Shown piece by piece: positions 28,071 through 37,014 of a stretch of DNA of 57,078 nt; the stretch's first letter is position 1; the number at the start of each line of letters is the position of its first letter. The stretch is from contig NZ_JACMYK010000035.1 of NCBI RefSeq assembly GCF_020889785.1, forward strand, positions 1-57,078, read 5' to 3'. Made by a program: the position numbers and the translations under genes. The DNA comes from Bradyrhizobium acaciae (GTDB taxonomy: Bacteria; Pseudomonadota; Alphaproteobacteria; Rhizobiales; Xanthobacteraceae). The notes beneath the pieces were generated by a model, which saw only the letters and a program-made list of their open reading frames with translations, did not search any database and was not told where the DNA came from.

Positions 28071-28109
28071 TTGACGCGCTGTCATCTACTCATATAGATG
28101 ACTATATGA
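28071..28109 (+). promoter_or_regulatory. Promoter with overlapping palindromic operators before GntR gene
   Basis: -35 TTGACG (28071-28076), 16 bases, -10 TATAGA (28093-28098). Two perfect inverted repeats interlock: GTCATCTA (28081-28088) with TAGATGAC (28095-28102), and TCATATAG (28090-28097) with CTATATGA (28102-28109). The ATG is at 28106, inside the second arm and about 8 bases after the -10, so the transcript is nearly leaderless. Confidence 0.72.
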
Positions 28110-28834
28110 ATTCGGCTCTCGACGACCGCCTGCCGCGCTACCAGCGTCTCCGCGACGATCTCGCGGCGCGCATCAACCGCAATGAATGGCGTCCGGGGGA
28201 TCCGATCCCGTCGGAGGCCGAGCTCGGGGCGCATTACGGCGTCGCGATCGGCACCGTGCGCAAGGCGATCGATCAGCTCGTCAGCGACGGCGTGCTGGAG
28301 CGCCAGCAGGGCCGCGGCACCTTCGTGCGGCGCGCGCGGTTCAATTCCTCGCTGTTCCGCTTCTTCCGCTTCCAGTCCGAGAGCGGCGAGCGCCGCGTTC
28401 CGCAAAGCCGCATCCTGCGGCGGAAGACGATGCCGGCGACAACAGCGGTGGCGTCTGCGCTGCGTATCGGCGTCGGCGAGCCCGTCATCAGCCTGTCGCG
28501 CTTGCGTTTGATCGACGACGTGCCGCTGCTCGCGGAGGAGATCTGGCTCGAGAGGTCGCGCTTCGAGGCGATCCTTGCGCTCGCGACCTCCGAGTTCGGC
28601 GACTTGCTGTATCCGCTCTACGAGGATCGCTGCGGCCAGGTCGTGGTCTCCGCCGATGAAATCCTCACCGTCGAGATCGCGAACGAGATGCAATCGCGCC
28701 TGCTGCGGCTGGAAGCCAACGCGCCGCTGATCATGATCGAGCGCCTTGCCTTCGATCTGGAGCGGCGGCCGATCGAATGGCGCCGCTCACGCGGGCCGGC
28801 GGATCGCTTCCGCTACCACGCCGAGATCAGGTGA
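28106..28834 (+). CDS. GntR family regulator (HutC/UTRA subfamily)
   Basis: 242 residues. N-terminal winged helix PRYQRLRDDLAARINRNEW, GDPIPSEAELGAHYGVAIGTVRKAIDQLVSDGVLERQQGRGTFV; C-terminal UTRA effector domain (PVISLSRLRLIDDVPLLAEEIWL). The start ATG lies on a palindrome, suggesting autoregulation. It stands directly upstream of an MFS transporter and an amidohydrolase, which it likely controls in response to their substrate. Confidence 0.9.
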   Translation: MNSALDDRLPRYQRLRDDLAARINRNEWRPGDPIPSEAELGAHYGVAIGTVRKAIDQLVSDGVLERQQGRGTFVRRARFNSSLFRFFRFQSESGERRVPQSRILRRKTMPATTAVASALRIGVGEPVISLSRLRLIDDVPLLAEEIWLERSRFEAILALATSEFGDLLYPLYEDRCGQVVVSADEILTVEIANEMQSRLLRLEANAPLIMIERLAFDLERRPIEWRRSRGPADRFRYHAEIR

Positions 28835-28880
28835 GCGCGGCAATCAAATAAAACAACACAAGACATTTCAGGGAGGAATG

Positions 28881-30125
28881 ATGGCAAACTGGTACAGCGA
28901 ATGCTCGCCGCTCGAACGGCGCACCTTCTGGGCAAGTTTTGGCGGCTGGGGCCTCGATGCGCTCGACGTCCAGATGTTCAGCCTCGCGATTCCGGCGCTG
29001 ATCGCAGCGTTCGGGATCAGCAAGGCCGATGCCGGTCTGCTCGGTTCGGTCACGCTGTTCTTCGGTGCGTTCGGCGGCTGGCTCGGCGGCGCACTCGGTG
29101 ATCGCTTCGGGCGAGTGAAAGCGTTGCAGATCACGGTCGCGACCTTTGCGCTTGCGACCTTCGCTTGCGCGTTCGCGATGAGCTACACCCAGCTCCTGGT
29201 CCTGAAAGCGATCCAGGGCGTCGGCTTCGGCGCCGAATGGGCCTGCGGCGCGGTGCTGATGGCCGAGATCATTCGCGCCGAGCATCGCGGCAAGGCGCTC
29301 GGCGCGGTGCAGAGCGCCTGGGCAGTCGGCTGGGGCGCGGCGGTGCTGCTCTCGGCGTTGGTCTTCACCTATGCGCCGGCCGAGATCGCCTGGCGTATCC
29401 TGTTCGCGGTCGGTTTGATCCCGGCGCTCTTGATCCTGTACATACGCCGCGGATTGAAGGAGCCGCCGCGCGCCGCATCGCGTGCGGGCGAGCCGCCGTT
29501 CTTCGCGACACTCGCCGGCATCTTTCACCGCGACGTGCTGCGGTCGACTTTGATCGGCGGCCTGTTCGGCATCGGCGCCCATGGCGGCTACGCGGCGCTG
29601 ACGACATTCCTCCCGACTTATCTCCGCGAAGTGCGGCATCTTTCGGTGCTCGGCTCCAGCGCCTATCTCGCCGTGATCATCGTCGCCTTCTTCTGCGGCT
29701 GCGTGGTCTCAGGGATCATCAGCGACCGGATCGGACGGCGGGCGAACGTGACGCTGTTCGCCGCCGCCTGCGTCGTGACGGTGCTGGTCTACATCTTCGC
29801 GCCGCTCTCCAATTCGCAGATGCTGGTGCTTGGCTTTCCGCTCGGCTTCTTCTCGGCGGGCATTCCCGCCAGCATGGCGGCGCTGTTCAGCGAGCTCTAC
29901 CCGGCGGGCGTGCGCGGCACCGGCGTCGGCTTTTGCTACAATTTCGGCCGCATCGTCTCCGCGGCATTTCCGTTCCTGGTCGGCTACCTCAGCGATCACA
30001 TCGGCCTTGGTGCGGCGATCGGGATCGACGCGGCGTTTGCCTATTCGCTGGTTCTGGTCGCGGTGCTGATGCTGCCGGAAACTCGCGGCAAGGTTTTCGA
30101 GCAGGCCGCCGCCACAAGCGCGTGA
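28881..30125 (+). CDS. MFS transporter (aromatic/carboxylate symporter type)
   Basis: 414 residues from ATG 28881; ATG 28878 is directly abutted to the ribosome site GGGAGGA, so 28881 fits better. Twelve hydrophobic segments are seen. The start SPLERRTFWASFGGWGLDALDVQMFSLAIPAL and loop GDRFGRVKALQ are MFS 2-3 loop signatures of the AAHS/sialate group. It probably imports an organic acid used by the next gene's product. Confidence 0.9.
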   Translation: MANWYSECSPLERRTFWASFGGWGLDALDVQMFSLAIPALIAAFGISKADAGLLGSVTLFFGAFGGWLGGALGDRFGRVKALQITVATFALATFACAFAMSYTQLLVLKAIQGVGFGAEWACGAVLMAEIIRAEHRGKALGAVQSAWAVGWGAAVLLSALVFTYAPAEIAWRILFAVGLIPALLILYIRRGLKEPPRAASRAGEPPFFATLAGIFHRDVLRSTLIGGLFGIGAHGGYAALTTFLPTYLREVRHLSVLGSSAYLAVIIVAFFCGCVVSGIISDRIGRRANVTLFAAACVVTVLVYIFAPLSNSQMLVLGFPLGFFSAGIPASMAALFSELYPAGVRGTGVGFCYNFGRIVSAAFPFLVGYLSDHIGLGAAIGIDAAFAYSLVLVAVLMLPETRGKVFEQAAATSA

Positions 30126-30140
30126 TGATGAGGAACGATC

Positions 30141-31037
30141 ATGACATCGAAACAAGGGTTGACGCGGCGCCAGTTTGCCGCGGGCGTAGCCGCCGCGTTG
30201 TCGCCATGCGGATTGGCGAGCAGAGTGAGGGCTGAGGTGCCGCAACTGGCGATCGATACCCACGCCCACGTTTTCCATCGCGGGCTGAAGCTCGCGCCGG
30301 GCCGCCGCTACGCGCCGGACTACGACGCGCCGCTCGCGCTCTATCTGCAGCAGCTCGATCAGAACGGCATCACCAATGGCGTCCTCGTGCAACCGAGCTT
30401 TCTCGGCACCGACAATTCCTATCTGGTGGAATGCCTGAAGGCGACCAATGGTCGTCTGCGCGGCATCGCCGTGGTCGATGCCGCCGTCACAGCAGATGAG
30501 CTGCGCGCGTTCGATCGCGCCGGCGTGGCCGGTATCCGCCTCAATCTGGTCGGCCAGACGCTGCCCGATCTGACGTCGGGTGAGTGGACGGCGCTGCTGG
30601 CGCAGATCAGGGCGCTCGACTGGCAAGTCGAGATCCAGCGCAACGCCAGCGATCTTGCTGTGCTCGCGCCAAGATTGCTCGACCAGGGCGTGAAGGTCGT
30701 GCTCGATCATTTCGCCTTGCCCGATCCAAAGCTCGGCATCGACGATCCCGGATTCCGGTCGGTCCTCAAGCTTGGCACGACGCGAAATGTCTGGGTCAAG
30801 ATCTCGGCGCCGTATCGCAACGGCGCCGTCGGCGAGGCATTCGCCAAGCAGGCCTATCCGTTACTGCGCAATGCCTATGGCGTCGATCGGCTGCTGTGGG
30901 GCAGCGACTGGCCGCATACCCAATTCGAATCGACGCAGGGTTACGCCAAGAACCGCCAATTCCTCGACGAGCTCGTCACCGATGCCGGTGAGCGCGCGCG
31001 TGTGCTCGCATCACCGCGCGAGGTGTTTCGGTTCTAG
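30141..31037 (+). CDS. Tat-exported amidohydrolase-2 family protein (PDC-lactonase-like)
   Basis: 298 residues with a twin-arginine signal near the start (LTRRQFAAGVAAAL, RVRA). The TIM-barrel metal-dependent hydrolase has DTHAHVF near 35 (HxH), QPSFLGTDN, a Lys/His region VLDHFALPD near 188, and the C-terminal WGSDWPH near 258. This pattern matches 2-pyrone-4,6-dicarboxylate lactonase and related decarboxylases. Because it follows the MFS transporter at 15 bases, it likely acts on the transported compound or a precursor in the periplasm. Substrate not identified. Confidence 0.85.
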   Translation: MTSKQGLTRRQFAAGVAAALSPCGLASRVRAEVPQLAIDTHAHVFHRGLKLAPGRRYAPDYDAPLALYLQQLDQNGITNGVLVQPSFLGTDNSYLVECLKATNGRLRGIAVVDAAVTADELRAFDRAGVAGIRLNLVGQTLPDLTSGEWTALLAQIRALDWQVEIQRNASDLAVLAPRLLDQGVKVVLDHFALPDPKLGIDDPGFRSVLKLGTTRNVWVKISAPYRNGAVGEAFAKQAYPLLRNAYGVDRLLWGSDWPHTQFESTQGYAKNRQFLDELVTDAGERARVLASPREVFRF

Positions 31038-31136
31038 CTCGCGGGCGATTGTACCGAGTGCTCTGATGGGCGTCATTGCAGCTGTGTTACGATGATGCCA
31101 TCGGTCGCGGATGACCGGAGCACAAGGACACGCAAG

Positions 31137-32054
31137 ATGCAGCGGCGCTATATCACTGTCGACGTTTTCACCGACCGCGCCTTCGGCGGCAACCCGCTCG
31201 CCGTGGTGCTCGACGCCGAGGGGCTGTCGACGGCGCAGATGCAAGCGATCGCGACCGAGTTCAACTATTCCGAGACGACCTTCGTGCTGCCGCCGCAGGA
31301 CAAGGCCAACGACGCCCAGGTTCGCATCTTCACGCCGGTCAGAGAACTGCCGTTTGCCGGACACCCCAATGTCGGCACCGCCTTCGTACTGGCGCAGCTT
31401 GCGAAGGAGCCGAAGCCGCGTCTGGTGTTCGAGGAGAAGGCGGGGCTGGTGCCGGTCGATATCGCGCGAGACGGCGGCAGGGTCGTCGCCACCGAACTGA
31501 CCGCGCCGCAGCCGCTGTCTCGGCTGGCGCAATTCTCCGCCGAGGAGGTCGCGAGCCTGATCTCGCTCACGGCAGACGATGTCAGGACGGAGCGTCAAGC
31601 CCCGCAGGTGGTCGGCGTGGGAACGCCGTTCCTGGTCTTCGAGGTTGCATCGCGAGATGCGGTGCGGCGGGCAAAACCCGATGCGGCGGCGTTCGGCCGC
31701 TTCTTCCCGCGCGACGGCGCATTCTCTGCATACTTCTACACGCGCGATGTCCCCGCCGCGGAGCAGCCTTGCGACATACAGGCGCGGATGTTCTTTCCGG
31801 GATCAAGCGGCCTGATCGAGGACCCCGCCACCGGCAGCGCCACGGTCGCCGCAGCCGCGCTGCTTGCCGCGCTCGATCCACTGCACGACGGCACCCTGAA
31901 GCTGACGGTCGGCCAGGGCTTTGACATGGGCCGGCCGAGCCTGTTGCTGACACGGGTGCAGAAGCAGGGCGGCGCAATCACATCCGCGCATGTCGGCGGC
32001 GCCTGCGTGCAGATGATGCAGGGAATGCTGAACCTGCGGGGCGCGGAGAGCTAG
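31137..32054 (+). CDS. PhzF family isomerase/epimerase
   Basis: 305 residues from ATG 31137. PhzF fold: VDVFTDRAFGGNPLAVVL at 9-26, catalytic Glu46 in NYSETTFV, ELPFAGHPNVGTAFVL near 73, second-half GSGLIEDPATGSATVAAAALL near 223. Family enzymes isomerise phenazine precursors and other metabolites. No phenazine genes are nearby, so its role is unknown. Leading in-frame bases from 31092 are not needed. Confidence 0.92.
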   Translation: MQRRYITVDVFTDRAFGGNPLAVVLDAEGLSTAQMQAIATEFNYSETTFVLPPQDKANDAQVRIFTPVRELPFAGHPNVGTAFVLAQLAKEPKPRLVFEEKAGLVPVDIARDGGRVVATELTAPQPLSRLAQFSAEEVASLISLTADDVRTERQAPQVVGVGTPFLVFEVASRDAVRRAKPDAAAFGRFFPRDGAFSAYFYTRDVPAAEQPCDIQARMFFPGSSGLIEDPATGSATVAAAALLAALDPLHDGTLKLTVGQGFDMGRPSLLLTRVQKQGGAITSAHVGGACVQMMQGMLNLRGAES

Positions 32055-32335
32055 GGCGTTAAATTCGCGACGTCTGTTATCCCCCTACAGCGAAGGCGCG
32101 AGCATTGCACGTGGCCTGAAAAGGGCCATGAGCCGACGTGTCGGCGAGCCTACCTTTTCCTTGGCCTTGGCGCTCGTCGTGGCCCTGAACGGGCGTTTCT
32201 CGGAACGCGCGAACCAATCGACGAATTGCTCCGATGTCCGACAGCTCTCCCGGCAGGGCTATCATTGACGTCGGCGCTCGCCTGTCGACCACACGGCGAT
32301 GTGAACGGCCCACGCCCGGTACCGAAACAAACGGC
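32055..32335. other. Intergenic region, 280 bases
   Basis: Lies between phzF-like and the MarR-controlled operon. No convincing gene: a 78-residue minus-strand reading (32077-32313) has no start signal or similarity. One weak hairpin, GTGGCCTGAAAAGGGCCAT at ~32110, may terminate phzF-like transcription. Confidence 0.4.
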
Positions 32336-32387
32336 TTGACTTAAGAGCATATGCACCTATTTTCGCTCCTATAAGAGCATATGCTCT
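32336..32387 (+). promoter_or_regulatory. Promoter with two operator half-sites
   Basis: -35 TTGACT (32336-32341), 16 bases, -10 TATTTT (32358-32363). TAAGAGCATATGC occurs at 32342-32354 and again at 32372-32384, exactly 30 bases apart (about three helix turns). The second copy extends into a perfect palindrome AGAGCATATGCTCT (32374-32387). A MarR protein three genes on is the likely binder. Confidence 0.78.
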
Positions 32388-32410
32388 CATATCAACGAAG
32401 GAGCGCTGCC

Positions 32411-33292
32411 ATGAGCGAAGCAACTATTCTGGTCAGCGGGGCGACCGGACGAACCGGAGGTGCAGCCGTCGACGAACTGCTCAAGATGGGCAAGACGGTG
32501 CGCGCCTACGTGCGTTCCGACGGTGAGCGGGCAGCGGCTCTGAGGCAGCGTGGGGTCGACATAGCTCTCGGCGATTTTACTGATATCGACGCCATTCGCG
32601 CGGCCATGGAAGGCATCCAGTCCGCATATTTTCTCCATCCGATCGCGCCGGGAATCATCGGAGCGGCCGCCTATTTCGCGCAGGCCGCGAAGGAGGCCGG
32701 CGTCACCGCGATCGTTAATATGTCTCAGATTTCGGCGCGCCGGGAATCGGCAAGCCATGCGGCGCAGGATCACTGGGTTTCGGAGCGCGTGTTCGACTGG
32801 TCGGGCGTGGCGACGACGCATCTGCGCCCGACGTTCTTCGCCGATTGGCTGGTCTACCCGCATTTCGGCAAGGAGATCTGGGCAAAGAAGAAGATCGAAT
32901 TTCCGTTCGAGAACGGGCGCCACGCGCCCATCGCCAGCGACGACCAAGGCCGTGTCATCGCCCACCTCCTGGCCAAGCCAGGAGGTCACGAAGGCAAGAT
33001 TTATCCGCTGCACGGCCCGATGGAGATGAACCACACCGAAATCGCCGCCGAGATGAGCGAGGTGCTCGGCAGCAAGATCGAATACGCGCCGACGTCGATC
33101 GCGGTGTTCAAGGAGAAGATGGAAAAGCTCTACAAGTTTCCTCCGTTCCTGGTGCAGCACCTGGTTGAAGTCGCCCAGAATTATCGCGAGGGCATCTTCT
33201 CGGGCACCAACGATGCCGTCGAGAAGATCACGGGAACAGCGCCCCTCACGGTCCGCCAGTTCATCGCGCAGAACCGCGCCGTGTTCGCCTGA
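32411..33292 (+). CDS. NmrA-family NAD(P)-binding protein
   Basis: 293 residues from ATG 32411, after AAGGAG. Rossmann start VSGATGRTGGAAVDEL (GxxGxxG, residues 8-15). Extended SDR of the atypical NmrA/YtfG quinone-reductase-like group. No Tyr-x3-Lys active site is obvious, as usual in NmrA. First gene of a cluster with SnoaL-like and classical SDR genes and a MarR regulator. Confidence 0.88.
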   Translation: MSEATILVSGATGRTGGAAVDELLKMGKTVRAYVRSDGERAAALRQRGVDIALGDFTDIDAIRAAMEGIQSAYFLHPIAPGIIGAAAYFAQAAKEAGVTAIVNMSQISARRESASHAAQDHWVSERVFDWSGVATTHLRPTFFADWLVYPHFGKEIWAKKKIEFPFENGRHAPIASDDQGRVIAHLLAKPGGHEGKIYPLHGPMEMNHTEIAAEMSEVLGSKIEYAPTSIAVFKEKMEKLYKFPPFLVQHLVEVAQNYREGIFSGTNDAVEKITGTAPLTVRQFIAQNRAVFA

Positions 33293-33322
33293 GCACGATC
33301 GAAGCCAACATCGGGTTTGAAA

Positions 33323-33697
33323 ATGTCCCACCCACAAGCCGAGCGACACCCGTTCCTGGACGACCTGACCGCCGATGCAGAGCTCGTCAGCTCCGTGCTG
33401 CGCGGTCCTGTCGCCGGACGCGATGGCATCCGCCGTGTCGTCGACGCCGTCGGAACCTTTTACGCATCACAAACGCCCACCTTTGTGCAGAACGTCGGCT
33501 CCCGGCTATTTCTTGAATACGAGGCCGTTCTCAACAGCGGAGAGAAGCTGAGCGCGGCCGTCATCGTCGACCATAACCCGGACGGATCAGTCCCGCGCGT
33601 CAGCGTGCGAATGAGCCCGCTTGGCGCAGTGCTCGCACTTGCCACCGGTCTGCGCGAGCGGCTTTCGCAACAGCTACGGCAAGATCTTTTTCTCTGA
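33323..33697 (+). CDS. SnoaL/NTF2-like protein
   Basis: 124 residues from ATG 33323. The small alpha+beta barrel fold is suggested by HPFLDDLTADAELVSSVLRGPVAGRDGIRRVV and the central SRLFLEYEAVLNSGEKLSAAVIVDHNPDGSV. These proteins isomerise or hydrolyse small hydrophobic substrates or simply bind them. Cotranscribed with the NmrA and SDR genes. Confidence 0.75.
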   Translation: MSHPQAERHPFLDDLTADAELVSSVLRGPVAGRDGIRRVVDAVGTFYASQTPTFVQNVGSRLFLEYEAVLNSGEKLSAAVIVDHNPDGSVPRVSVRMSPLGAVLALATGLRERLSQQLRQDLFL

Positions 33698-33762
33698 GTT
33701 GAACACAGGCCGGCAGCGCGAATGAGCCGCACTGGCATCCAAATCTGGAAAGGTAGAATGTC

Positions 33763-34476
33763 ATGGATATCAAGAATGCAACCGTCTTCATCACTGGTGC
33801 CAATCGCGGCCTGGGTCTCGCCTTTGCACGCGAGGCACGCCGCCGCGGAGCCGCCAAGGTCTATGCGGGCATGCGCAAGACCGATGGATTCAATGAACCC
33901 GGCGTCATCCCCGTGAAGATCGACGTCACCGACCCGGCATCGATCGCAGCTGCCGCTGCGTTGGCGGCCGATACGACGATACTGATCAACAATGCCGGCA
34001 TCGCCGCTCTGATCGACGGGCCTCTGTCGGCCGATGTCGCGGCGCAATCGGCCCGCATGTTCGATACCAACTATTACGGCGTCGTGCGCGTCACGCAGGC
34101 CTTCGAACCGATCCTGTCGACGAAGCCGAACGCCGCCATCATCAACGTGCTCTCCGACATCGTGTGGCTGCCACGGCCGATTCTGGCGCCCTATGCCGCG
34201 TCCAAGGCGGCGGCCTGGAGCTACACCAACCAGCTCCGCTTTCATCTGCGCGAACGCGGCGTTCAGGTTCTCGGCCTGCATGTCGGGTTCGTGGACACCG
34301 ACCTGACCAACGGAATTGACGTCCCGAAGGCGAGCCCCGAGGACGTGGTGCGCCAGACCTACGACGCGCTCGCCGCCGGCAAGAGCGAGGTGATGGCCGA
34401 CAAGGGTACGGCGGTGCTGAAGAGCACGCTTGCGGCCGAGGAGCCGGGCTACATCACGCCGCCGCAAGGATTTTGA
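33763..34476 (+). CDS. Short-chain dehydrogenase/reductase
   Basis: 237 residues. Classical SDR: cofactor motif TGANRGLG near 11-18, NNAGIA near 80, active site Y-x3-K in PYAASKAAAW near 145, with a Ser in INVLSD upstream. NAD(P)H-dependent oxidoreductase of unknown substrate. The gene is preceded by a 65-base gap. Confidence 0.9.
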   Translation: MDIKNATVFITGANRGLGLAFAREARRRGAAKVYAGMRKTDGFNEPGVIPVKIDVTDPASIAAAAALAADTTILINNAGIAALIDGPLSADVAAQSARMFDTNYYGVVRVTQAFEPILSTKPNAAIINVLSDIVWLPRPILAPYAASKAAAWSYTNQLRFHLRERGVQVLGLHVGFVDTDLTNGIDVPKASPEDVVRQTYDALAAGKSEVMADKGTAVLKSTLAAEEPGYITPPQGF

Positions 34477-34555
34477 GAATATCGCTGCGCGCGCGCCGTG
34501 CCTATATTCGCGGCGCGGGCCGCGATGGAAACGAGAACGACAAGGAGTGTTGCCG

Positions 34556-35008
34556 GTGAACAGGCCTCTGGGAATCGATCAATGCAACTGCTCCGCCATG
34601 AGGAAGGCCAACCGGCAGATGTCGCGCTTCTATGATGCTCACCTCGAACCGGTTGGCCTGCGCATCACGCAGTTCCTCACCCTGGCGGCGCTGAACGAAC
34701 TCGGCAGCGCCGCCGTCAACGCGCTCGCCGAGCAGCTCGACATCGAGCGGACCGCCATGGGCAAGATGGTGGGCTTCCTGGAACGCGACGGCCTCGTTCG
34801 GATCCGGCCCTCGCCAACCGATGGGCGAAGCCGCCTGATCGAGCTGACCGATGCCGGCCGCCGTCTTCACGACAAGGCCGCTCCGCATTGGCAGCGTGCC
34901 CAGCGAGAGTTCGAGCAGCTGAACGGGGCGAAAAATGTCGCTGTGCTGCGAGGGGCCCTTCGCGACATGGTCGTTGGCGACATCAAGCCGAGCTCATCCG
35001 AGGACTGA
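34556..35008 (+). CDS. MarR family regulator with N-terminal Cys-x-Cys
   Basis: 150 residues starting at GTG 34556, with AAGGAG eight bases upstream. Winged helix: QFLTLAALNELGSAAVNALAEQLDIERTAMGKMVGFLERDGLVRI, then SPTDGRSRLIELTDAGR (wing). CNC near residues 10-12 could sense oxidants. It follows the SDR and likely represses the operon through the palindromes at 32342-32387. Confidence 0.88.
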   Translation: MNRPLGIDQCNCSAMRKANRQMSRFYDAHLEPVGLRITQFLTLAALNELGSAAVNALAEQLDIERTAMGKMVGFLERDGLVRIRPSPTDGRSRLIELTDAGRRLHDKAAPHWQRAQREFEQLNGAKNVAVLRGALRDMVVGDIKPSSSED

Positions 35009-35087
35009 ACGCTGATAACCGATAGCGAGCGCGCGGTCGCGTGTGCGGCTGTCAAAGGCCGACGTCTACGCCTTTATGAGTACACGC

Positions 35088-35549
35088 CTAAACGTGCGGC
35101 GCCGCCAGATTCTCGATCCTGACGCCGTCGCGTTCCTCGATGATCTCGGCGATCCAGCGGCGGTGGCAGTGTTCGTGGTCGCGCTCGTAGCAGAGGATGC
35201 AGACCGGGCCGGACTTCTTCACCAGCGCCGACAGCTCGTCGAGCTCCTCCCTGGCCTGTACCGTCTTGAGATGTGCCGAGTAGATCTTGTGCAGCAGGGC
35301 GTATTGCCCGCTGCGCGCCGCCTCGCGGCCGCTCTTCGGCGTGCCGAGGCCGCGTAGATGGACGTAGCCGATGCCGCGCTCGTCGAGGCCGGCGGCGAGC
35401 TGGGTCTTGGAGAAGCCCGGCCGGCGCGAGGAGGCGATCGCGCGGACGTCGACCAGGAGTTTCACGCCGGCATGCTGGAGCTCGTCGAGCACGGCCTTGG
35501 ACGGCGTCTGCTCGTAGCCGATGGTGAACAGCTTCCGCGCCTTCGCCAT
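35088..35549 (-). CDS. DUF488 domain protein
   Basis: 153 residues: KLFTIGYEQTP, LLVDVRAIASSRRPGFSK, CYERDHEHCHRRWIAE. DUF488 is a conserved small domain in bacteria, possibly a DNA or RNA-related enzyme, function unassigned. It lies 10 bases after a DUF72 gene on the same strand; these two families are often adjacent. Confidence 0.85.
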   Translation of the reverse strand: MAKARKLFTIGYEQTPSKAVLDELQHAGVKLLVDVRAIASSRRPGFSKTQLAAGLDERGIGYVHLRGLGTPKSGREAARSGQYALLHKIYSAHLKTVQAREELDELSALVKKSGPVCILCYERDHEHCHRRWIAEIIEERDGVRIENLAAPHV

Positions 35550-35559
35550 CGGTTCTCGC

Positions 35560-36435
35560 TCACTTCACCCGTTCGATCAGTTCCATCGCGCCCGCCGGCG
35601 CGCGGATCTTGCCCTCGTGGATCACGTAGGCGAACACGTCGCGCGGCGCTTTCTTCGGCGCTGATTTGTCGACCTTCGGCAGGTCGTCGGGCTCGCCGCC
35701 GCCGGCCCAGTCCTGAAACCGCTTGGCCCAGGCGTCGAGCTGCTTCGGCGGATAGCAGGTCTTCAATTCGTCATTGCCTTTCTGCAGCCGGGCATAGACG
35801 AAGTCGCTGGCGACGTCGGCAATCGCCGGATATTTGCCGTGCTCGGCGAACACCACCGGCACCTCGTGCTCGCGAATGAGCGCGATGAACTCGGGCACGC
35901 AAAAGCTGTCGTGGCGCACCTCGACCACATGGCGCAGCGCGCGGCCGTCGAGCTTGCGCGGCAGCAGTTCGAGGAACTTGCCGAAATCGGCGCCGTCGAA
36001 CTTTTTGGTCGGTGCAAACTGCCAGAGCACCGGCCCGAGCCGGTCCCTCAGCTCCAGCACGCCCGAATCATAGAACCGCTTCACCGAATCGCCGGCCTCG
36101 GCAAGCACGCGGCGGTTGGTGGCGAAGCGTGGCCCCTTCAGCGAGAAGATGAAGCCGTCGGGCACTTCGCTGGCCCATTTGCGAAAGCTCTCCGGCTTCT
36201 GCGAGCCGTAATAGGTACCGTTGATCTCGATCGAGGTCAGCTTGGAAGCCGCATAGGACAGCTCCTTCGCCTGCGTGAGTTTCTCCGGATAGAACACCCC
36301 GCGCCACGGCTCGAAGGTCCAGCCACCGATGCCGATGTAGATGTTGCCTGCGTCTGTCTTGGTCGTCTTGGTGTCTGTCGTCTTGGCGTCTGTCTTGGTC
36401 GCCTTGGTGGGAGCTTTGGCCACGACTGCACTCAT
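35560..36435 (-). CDS. DUF72 domain protein
   Basis: 291 residues. Residues 1-28 are a low-complexity KTDAKTT repeat, after which a DUF72 TIM barrel begins: IYIGIGGWTFEPWRGVFYPE, YAASKLTSIEINGTYYGSQKPESFRKW, GFIFSLKGPRFATNRR, WQFAPTKKFD, VEVRHDSFCVPEF. Function unknown. The N-terminal repeat arises from a tandem DNA repeat near 36360-36425; ATG positions after it would omit the tail. Confidence 0.87.
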   Translation of the reverse strand: MSAVVAKAPTKATKTDAKTTDTKTTKTDAGNIYIGIGGWTFEPWRGVFYPEKLTQAKELSYAASKLTSIEINGTYYGSQKPESFRKWASEVPDGFIFSLKGPRFATNRRVLAEAGDSVKRFYDSGVLELRDRLGPVLWQFAPTKKFDGADFGKFLELLPRKLDGRALRHVVEVRHDSFCVPEFIALIREHEVPVVFAEHGKYPAIADVASDFVYARLQKGNDELKTCYPPKQLDAWAKRFQDWAGGGEPDDLPKVDKSAPKKAPRDVFAYVIHEGKIRAPAGAMELIERVK

Positions 36436-36560
36436 CGCGAGGAGGGAGGGGATCGAGATTAGTCAAAATAATCGTGATTGGCCAGTTTGCCAGATCTGCG
36501 CGGCGATGCTTATCGTGCTCGCCGGTGTTGGCTAGGATGCGGAAAAACGGGAGAACAACA

Positions 36561-36947
36561 ATGCGCATGCTGGTTGCGGCCGCCTTCTTGATCACGTCCT
36601 CCGCTGCCATATCGTCTGTTGCCGTATCCTCTGTCGCGATGGCCGATGAGGTCGACGATGCGCACAAGCTCGCGATCACCGGTCGCGATGCCTACTGGAA
36701 TTGTCTCGCCCGCGAATATCCCCGCGACAGCAACAAGACGATGTCCGACCAGGAGTTCACCTCGCTGATCGCCAATGTCTGCCCCTCGGAGCGGCAGAAC
36801 TTCCGGGTGTCGCTGATCGACTTCCTGTCGCTGCAGTTTCCGAAGCAGGATGCCGATGCCAACCTGACCACCGCCAACCGCGCGATCGAGCTGGCGCAGA
36901 AGGACATCGTGACCGCCTTCGTCAGGCGCAAGGCCGCGGCGAAATAG
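36561..36947 (+). CDS. Small exported protein, unknown function
   Basis: 128 residues with signal peptide MRMLVAAAFLITSSAAISSVAVSSVAMADE, cleavage near AMA-DE. The mature part (EVDDAHKLAITGRDAYWNCLAREY, then CPSERQNFRVSLIDFLSLQF) has two Cys and is helical. No family recognised. Confidence 0.72.
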   Translation: MRMLVAAAFLITSSAAISSVAVSSVAMADEVDDAHKLAITGRDAYWNCLAREYPRDSNKTMSDQEFTSLIANVCPSERQNFRVSLIDFLSLQFPKQDADANLTTANRAIELAQKDIVTAFVRRKAAAK

Positions 36948-37014
36948 GTTCCCGAATCCTGTTGCGGCCGACCGATTTTTGATATCAATCCGCGCAGGCG
37001 AGGGGATGATCGGC

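Noticed and set aside
32077..32313. 78-residue minus-strand protein in the intergenic region
   Set aside because: No ribosome site, no homology, and coding character unlike neighbours.
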